Source: an uncultured Methanobrevibacter sp. (GTDB taxonomy: Archaea; Methanobacteriota; Methanobacteria; Methanobacteriales; Methanobacteriaceae). Taken from it: DNA of 9,650 nt. The stretch is from assembly GCF_900314615.1 (NCBI RefSeq), contig NZ_OMWA01000040.1, positions 1-9,650 of the forward strand, read 5' to 3'. The position numbers were made by a program, and so were the translations under genes. Position 1 is the stretch's first letter, and each line of letters opens with the position of its first letter. The notes below the pieces were generated by a model. It searched no databases. It was given only the letters and a program-made list of their open reading frames with translations, and was not told the DNA's origin. Below, one piece after another: positions 6,013 to 9,650 of this stretch.

Positions 6013-8373
6013 TTACCTGACAGTAATTGTGACTTTTTTGGTAATCTTATTGTAAATACTGTTTCCAGCATATGTAACTTCTGCAGTGTATTTACCTTTT
6101 TTAGTTAATTTGGTTAACTTGAAAATGGCCTGACCTTTCGTATTTGTTTTAGCCGTATATTTTTTCTTGTTAACCTTTATAGTAATCTTAATATTCTTCA
6201 TGACCTTATTTTTATTAGTTTTTAATGTAACTGTGTATTTTTTAGTTTTATCTTTAACTTTTAATGTAACTTTAGGAGCAGTCATTTTTGGACTAACTTT
6301 TTTGACAGTGACTTTCGCTGTAGCAGAAGATTCCAGATAATTAGAGTCACCGGCAAAATGAATAGATACATCATATGTACCCGGAGTTAATGTCTTTGTA
6401 GGAATCATTACCTGACCCATATCATCTGTCAGATAGGTTTTTGTAACTCCATCCAAAACAACAGTGACTTTTGCATATTTTAAAGGAGTGCCTGAAGAAT
6501 CATGCAGATTAACAATTAAAACCTTACCTGCCTGATAACTTGTAGTCAGGTCTGAAGCGTAAATAAAAGATGATTTCATAATAACAATTGAAATTTTAAC
6601 AGGATCTGCCTCATAACAGTCATCATCTACAGTGAACTGGGCTTTATACTTACCGGCTGCCAGATTGACAAACCAATTATAACCTATTTCAGATTTATAT
6701 GTTCCAATCACCTGATTTTTAGAGTTATATACTTTAATTGTTGCATTAACACCAGTTACAGGATAGTTAGGATTATCATACATTGAAATATGAATATCTC
6801 CACCAAATCCAACAATTCCTTCAAAATCAGAAACATATAAAGTATATACTGGCAAATTACCTTCAAATTCAGAATCAGAAATATATGTATTGAATTTAAC
6901 TCCACCAGTGATTTTTGCAATATTCTTTACAAAGCGACATTCTGAAGCAGAAGCAGCATCAGAAGAAGAACCGGAAATTGCACCACCGTATTTTGCAGTA
7001 TTTCCCTGAAAGAGAGATCTTATAGCAGATGACCTGTATGCTGCACCACCATACTCATCAGCAGTATTGTCATAAAAGGTACATGCCAGAACATCAGACA
7101 ATGCTACTGCTCCACCATTAACTGCAGAATTATATCTGAATAATGATGAATCTGCACCACCTTCATATATAGCTCCACCTTCTTTTGTTGCAGTATTATA
7201 ATAAAATTTACAATTGTCAGAGTGAGAGTTAAACATTGCCCCACCTTCAGCAGCAGTATTGCTTGTGAAAATACAATTTTTAGCAGAGTTCTGATACATT
7301 GCGCCACCTTTATTTGCAGTATTATTTGTAAAATTACAGTTTACGGCATAGGTTTCCATCAGAGCACCACCTACATTGAATGCATAATTTTCTTCAAAAA
7401 TACAATTGTTTACAGAACCAGTATGCATTGCTCCTCCCTGGGCTGCATGATTTTCAATAAATGTGGAATCCAATACCGTGTATCCATATACAGCACCACC
7501 GTCATCCAAAGCTGAATTTCCTAAAAACAGACAGTTTGAAGCGGAGTTGGATCCTCCACCTATAGCACCTGCATGAGTAGCAGTATTATTAATAAATGTA
7601 CAGTCTACAACATAAGCATTGAAAGCAGCACCTGAAAAACCCTCTGCAGAATTACCGATAAACGTACACTGACCTGCAGAACTGCCCTGCATAGCTCCTC
7701 CCTGTTTATGTGCTAGATTATCAATAAATGTTGATTTGGTAGCATAAACATCATATATTGCTCCACCTTCGTTTGCAACATTTTCCCGGAAAATGCAACT
7801 ATCTGCACTGCCTTTATATATTGCACCACCCCGGTTATCTGCAGTATTGCCGGTAAAGATACAGTTTGACGCATAACCTCCAGATATAGCTCCTCCATGT
7901 GTAGTCGCATAGTTATTTGTAAAATTACAATTTGAAACAGCGAAATTTGAACCAAGTATGGCAGATCCAGTATCTGAATAAGCATTAATAAAATTAATAT
8001 TGTTAAAGTTAACATAATTAGTTACACTAAAAATTCTAGCTTGTGAATTACCATTAATTGTATATCCTTCACCATAAATATTGATGGAACGTGAAATTGG
8101 AACTCCATTGAAAAATTGAGAATCTGTTGTTGGATTATATGCATAATTAGATTCCAGATGGACATTCCAATCAGAATTATCATTAATTAATGAATTCAAA
8201 TCAGAGAATGATTTAGTGTTGGAAGATAAAGCTTCGCTATTTTCAACACTTTCAACTGAGATTTCATCATCTAAGCTAACAGAGCTATCTGTAATGTTTT
8301 CAGCTGCATTAACAGATGCCATAACTAAAAATGATACCAATAATATTGAAAGTATTATTTTTTTATTTAGCAA
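6013..8373 (-). CDS. Secreted adhesin-like protein: beta-helix repeats plus Ig-like domains
   Basis: A 786-residue predicted surface protein of the adhesin-like family abundant in gut Methanobacteriales. The signal peptide spans residues 1-23 (KK, long hydrophobic core, SVNA then AENITD). An acidic Ser/Asn-rich segment (24-60) leads into a cap with SRSINIYGEGYTINGNS (94-110). About 16 right-handed beta-helix turns fill 147-500, each near 22 residues with pattern C-x-F-x-x-N-x-A-x(3)-GGA. Two Ig-like beta-domains follow (about 508-600 and 602-690), the second ending GTYDVSIHFAGDSNYL, a common bacterial Ig-like (Big_3-type) signature. The last 96 residues contain 28 Lys, 1 Arg and 2 acidic residues. 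There is no C-terminal membrane helix or sortase motif, so wall binding through the basic end is plausible but inferred. The start is TTG: no in-frame ATG precedes it, and the next one (residue 18) would destroy the signal peptide. GGGGG lies 7 bases upstream. Confidence 0.92.
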   Translation of the reverse strand: MLNKKIILSILLVSFLVMASVNAAENITDSSVSLDDEISVESVENSEALSSNTKSFSDLNSLINDNSDWNVHLESNYAYNPTTDSQFFNGVPISRSINIYGEGYTINGNSQARIFSVTNYVNFNNINFINAYSDTGSAILGSNFAVSNCNFTNNYATTHGGAISGGYASNCIFTGNTADNRGGAIYKGSADSCIFRENVANEGGAIYDVYATKSTFIDNLAHKQGGAMQGSSAGQCTFIGNSAEGFSGAAFNAYVVDCTFINNTATHAGAIGGGSNSASNCLFLGNSALDDGGAVYGYTVLDSTFIENHAAQGGAMHTGSVNNCIFEENYAFNVGGALMETYAVNCNFTNNTANKGGAMYQNSAKNCIFTSNTAAEGGAMFNSHSDNCKFYYNTATKEGGAIYEGGADSSLFRYNSAVNGGAVALSDVLACTFYDNTADEYGGAAYRSSAIRSLFQGNTAKYGGAISGSSSDAASASECRFVKNIAKITGGVKFNTYISDSEFEGNLPVYTLYVSDFEGIVGFGGDIHISMYDNPNYPVTGVNATIKVYNSKNQVIGTYKSEIGYNWFVNLAAGKYKAQFTVDDDCYEADPVKISIVIMKSSFIYASDLTTSYQAGKVLIVNLHDSSGTPLKYAKVTVVLDGVTKTYLTDDMGQVMIPTKTLTPGTYDVSIHFAGDSNYLESSATAKVTVKKVSPKMTAPKVTLKVKDKTKKYTVTLKTNKNKVMKNIKITIKVNKKKYTAKTNTKGQAIFKLTKLTKKGKYTAEVTYAGNSIYNKITKKVTITVR
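6874..7935 (-). repeat. About 16 imperfect tandem repeats of 63-69 bp encoding beta-helix turns
   Basis: The repeat unit encodes roughly 21-23 residues with GGA(I/M/V)x as the anchor. It appears at DNA level as recurring complement-strand blocks containing 'gcaccacc' or 'gctcctcc' followed about 20 bases later by 'gcagtatt'. Copies have diverged in sequence and vary slightly in length. One copy, near residues 465-480, is longer by several residues (SSSDAASAS). These repeats belong to the coding sequence and are not CRISPR. Confidence 0.9.
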
Positions 8374-8457
8374 AATAAATCCCCCATAAATTATACTGAT
8401 TTATAATTTGTTCTATTTGATATATATTGTTTATGTTTATTGAAACGATTAAAAAGG

Positions 8458-8465
8458 TATATAAA
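8458..8465 (-). promoter_or_regulatory. Probable promoter of the adhesin-like gene
   Basis: The minus strand carries TTTATATA, an exact box A, predicting transcription start near 8435 and a leader of about 60 bases. A second TATA-like sequence (ATATATAT, near 8420-8427) could give a shorter leader. The 8374-8503 gap otherwise holds only the cbf5 T-tract and the GGGGG ribosome binding site. Confidence 0.55.
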
Positions 8466-8490
8466 TAATATGGAAGATGTGTATAAGATT

Positions 8491-8499
8491 AAAAAAAAA
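8491..8499 (-). terminator. T9 tract terminating cbf5
   Basis: A run of nine T on the minus strand begins 4 bases after the cbf5 stop. With the adhesin box A a further 25 bases on, it probably separates the two transcripts. Confidence 0.6.
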
Positions 8500-8503
8500 G
8501 TAA

Positions 8504-9469
8504 TTATTTCCAAAATCTTGGATAGGTATCAGGTTTCATAAATACTTTAGAAACATTTACTGCAAAACCAGAGTCCGCTTCAAGAATTTCGTTTGAAGTT
8601 AAAAGAGAATGACCTGCCGCTACCAATTCACCCTTAAGTGTTTCAACAGCTACAATATCATTTTTCTGAATATTATCAGCAAGAGAAGCAATTCCTCCAC
8701 ATGCAAGATCCGCACCATGACAAACAGCATCAACAGCAGAATCCTTGATTATGATTTTCGGAAGATAATCTGCAGCTCTTTCCATAGGCATTATTGCATC
8801 ACGCAGGAATGATTCATCACCGTCTTCAATATAGAAATGATATGCATCAGTAACATCCTGCAGAGTAACCAGATTGTTCTTTTCAGTGAATGAACCTACT
8901 TGAGTCCTTCTTAGTTCAGCCATATGAGCTCCAACACCTAATGCTTCACCGATATTGTGACAGTATGTCCTAACATAGGTTCCCGCTTCACAACCAATTC
9001 TGAAAAGCACATCTCTTCCTTCAATTTCATAAATTGTGGAATAATAAATGTTACGGGTTCTAAGCTCACGTTTAACTGCTGATTTTACAGGAGGCAACTG
9101 AAAAATTTTACCTGTAAATTCAGCAAATACTTCACGAATCTTATCTTCTGAAACATCATGATGAAAAGTTAAAAGACAAACGTATTCCTTTGGAGCAGTC
9201 AGTAAAAGCTGAATTGCACGTGTTGCATCATCCAGACCAACAGGCAAAATTCCTGTAACTTTAGGGTCCAAAGTTCCACCATGACCAGATTTTTCAAGTG
9301 GTAAAATCCTTTTAATCCATGCGTCTATTTCATGAGATGTCGGGCCGGATGGTTTATCTAAGTTTATTACCCCTTTAGAAATATACTCCATAATAGGCCT
9401 ATCTTCAGGTTTGCAACCAAATTCAGGAGAAGTAAAACTTTCAGATTTTTTAACCATATTGAATTTCAT
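8504..9469 (-). CDS. truB: tRNA/rRNA pseudouridine synthase Cbf5 (TruB family)
   Basis: Archaeal Cbf5, the catalytic subunit of H/ACA ribonucleoproteins (with Nop10, Gar1 and L7Ae). It isomerises uridine to pseudouridine in rRNA and can also make tRNA pseudouridine 55. The 321 residues are typical. Motifs: GVINLDKPSGPTSHEI at 33-48, the catalytic-loop SGHGGTLDPKVTGILPV at 61-77 with Asp68 as the expected catalytic base, QLPPVKSAVKRELR at 124-137 (motif I region), and GCEAGTYVRTYCHNIGEALG at 159-178. A C-terminal PUA domain lies at about 238-312. The ATG has AAGGGAT upstream with about 5 bases between; an alternative ATG at residue 5 has no better site. It is preceded by L14e, the standard archaeal neighbour. 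Confidence 0.96.
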   Translation of the reverse strand: MKFNMVKKSESFTSPEFGCKPEDRPIMEYISKGVINLDKPSGPTSHEIDAWIKRILPLEKSGHGGTLDPKVTGILPVGLDDATRAIQLLLTAPKEYVCLLTFHHDVSEDKIREVFAEFTGKIFQLPPVKSAVKRELRTRNIYYSTIYEIEGRDVLFRIGCEAGTYVRTYCHNIGEALGVGAHMAELRRTQVGSFTEKNNLVTLQDVTDAYHFYIEDGDESFLRDAIMPMERAADYLPKIIIKDSAVDAVCHGADLACGGIASLADNIQKNDIVAVETLKGELVAAGHSLLTSNEILEADSGFAVNVSKVFMKPDTYPRFWK

Positions 9470-9483
9470 GAAATATCCCTTTT

Positions 9484-9534
9484 AAAAAAAATAGTAAATA
9501 AAAAAAAGTTATGAATAATAATTTAATTATTCAT
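9484..9534 (-). terminator. Hairpin and double T8 tract between L14e and cbf5
   Basis: Eight bases after the L14e stop the minus strand has a perfect 9-bp stem ATGAATAAT/ATTATTCAT with a 6-base loop (9511-9534). Three bases later come T8 (9500-9507) and then T8 (9484-9491). This has the form of a terminator or attenuator. It fills most of the 72-bp gap, leaving little room for a separate cbf5 promoter, so partial readthrough into cbf5 is a reasonable inference. Confidence 0.55.
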
Positions 9535-9541
9535 TTAAAGT

Positions 9542-9650
9542 TTATAAGTCAGCTAAAGCTGCTTTAATAGAGTCAATGTCACCAGAAACATCGATAGAAT
9601 CTTCGGTTGGTTCTAAGTGAGCAATGTTACATCTTCTGTTTTTAACTGCT
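9542..9650 (-). CDS. rpl14e: 50S ribosomal protein L14e, C-terminal end only
   Basis: The last 35 codons of a gene whose start is outside the window. The residues include KNRRCNIAHLEPTEDSIDV, matching the end of archaeal L14e, where a basic stretch is followed by N-I-x-H-L-E-P. The stop is TAA at 9542-9544. Its position directly upstream of Cbf5 is the conserved archaeal order and supports the call. Archaeal L14e is short (roughly 75-95 residues), so about half is missing here. Confidence 0.88.
   Translation of the reverse strand, partial: AVKNRRCNIAHLEPTEDSIDVSGDIDSIKAALADL

Noticed and set aside
7222..7515. Plus-strand open frame opposite the adhesin repeats (also 7713-8015 and 7104-7307 in other minus frames)
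   Set aside because: They mirror the repeat coding pattern in shifted or antisense frames, have no ribosome binding site and no recognisable protein character.
6874..7935. Regularly spaced repeats of about 65 bp that could suggest a CRISPR array
   Set aside because: The units are imperfect throughout, have no conserved-repeat/unique-spacer alternation, and translate in one open frame as beta-helix turns of a signal-peptide protein.
9467..9469. Later start (residue 5) for Cbf5
   Set aside because: The first ATG has AAGGGAT at suitable spacing, while the second would place that site too far away; the difference is only four residues and neither choice affects a motif.

Overview
The window looks like chromosomal DNA of a mesophilic methanogenic archaeon of the order Methanobacteriales, most likely Methanobrevibacter or a close relative. 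The reasons are: archaeal-type ribosomal proteins (L18e, L14e), archaeal RNA polymerase subunit D with an iron-sulfur domain, archaeal Cbf5 pseudouridine synthase, TTTATATA-type box A promoters, oligo-T terminators, GGAGG/GGTGA ribosome binding sites, A+T-rich DNA, and a secreted beta-helix 'adhesin-like protein' of the kind these methanogens carry in large numbers. The species call is inference from style and gene content.

Layout. Positions 1-2913 (minus strand) hold a translation/transcription operon read S13 - S4 - S11 - RpoD - L18e - L13 (L13 runs off the window), with gaps from a 1-base overlap to 61 bp. Its promoter region (2914-3105) has a TATA box flanked by two inverted repeats. Next, 3106-3190 is a minus-strand tRNA-Ser(GGA). 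Positions 3191-3415 are a divergent promoter region. Then 3416-5796 (plus strand) is a two-gene unit, lemA plus a DUF2207 membrane protein. Positions 5797-6012 are a convergent terminator region. Positions 6013-8373 (minus) encode a 786-residue secreted protein with about 16 beta-helix turns and Ig-like/basic C-terminal domains. Positions 8504-9469 (minus) encode Cbf5/TruB, and 9542-9650 (minus) is the C-terminal end of ribosomal protein L14e. No gene-free stretch exceeds 300 bp.

How it fits together. The two ends are housekeeping genes for ribosome assembly, rRNA modification and RNA polymerase core assembly, all on one strand. In many archaea L14e-Cbf5 lies directly upstream of S13-S4-S11-RpoD, so this window looks like one ancestral cluster split by about 5.4 kb of envelope-related genes (lemA/DUF2207 and the adhesin), with the tRNA-Ser at one edge. 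No integrase, transposase or duplicated attachment sequence is visible, so how the split arose is not shown.

I did not find a clearly new multi-gene system. The most noteworthy items are the split cluster, the Cys/Ser ladder in the adhesin beta-helix, its extremely lysine-rich C-terminus, a hairpin plus two T8 tracts between L14e and Cbf5, and the operator-like palindromes around the S13-operon and tRNA promoters.
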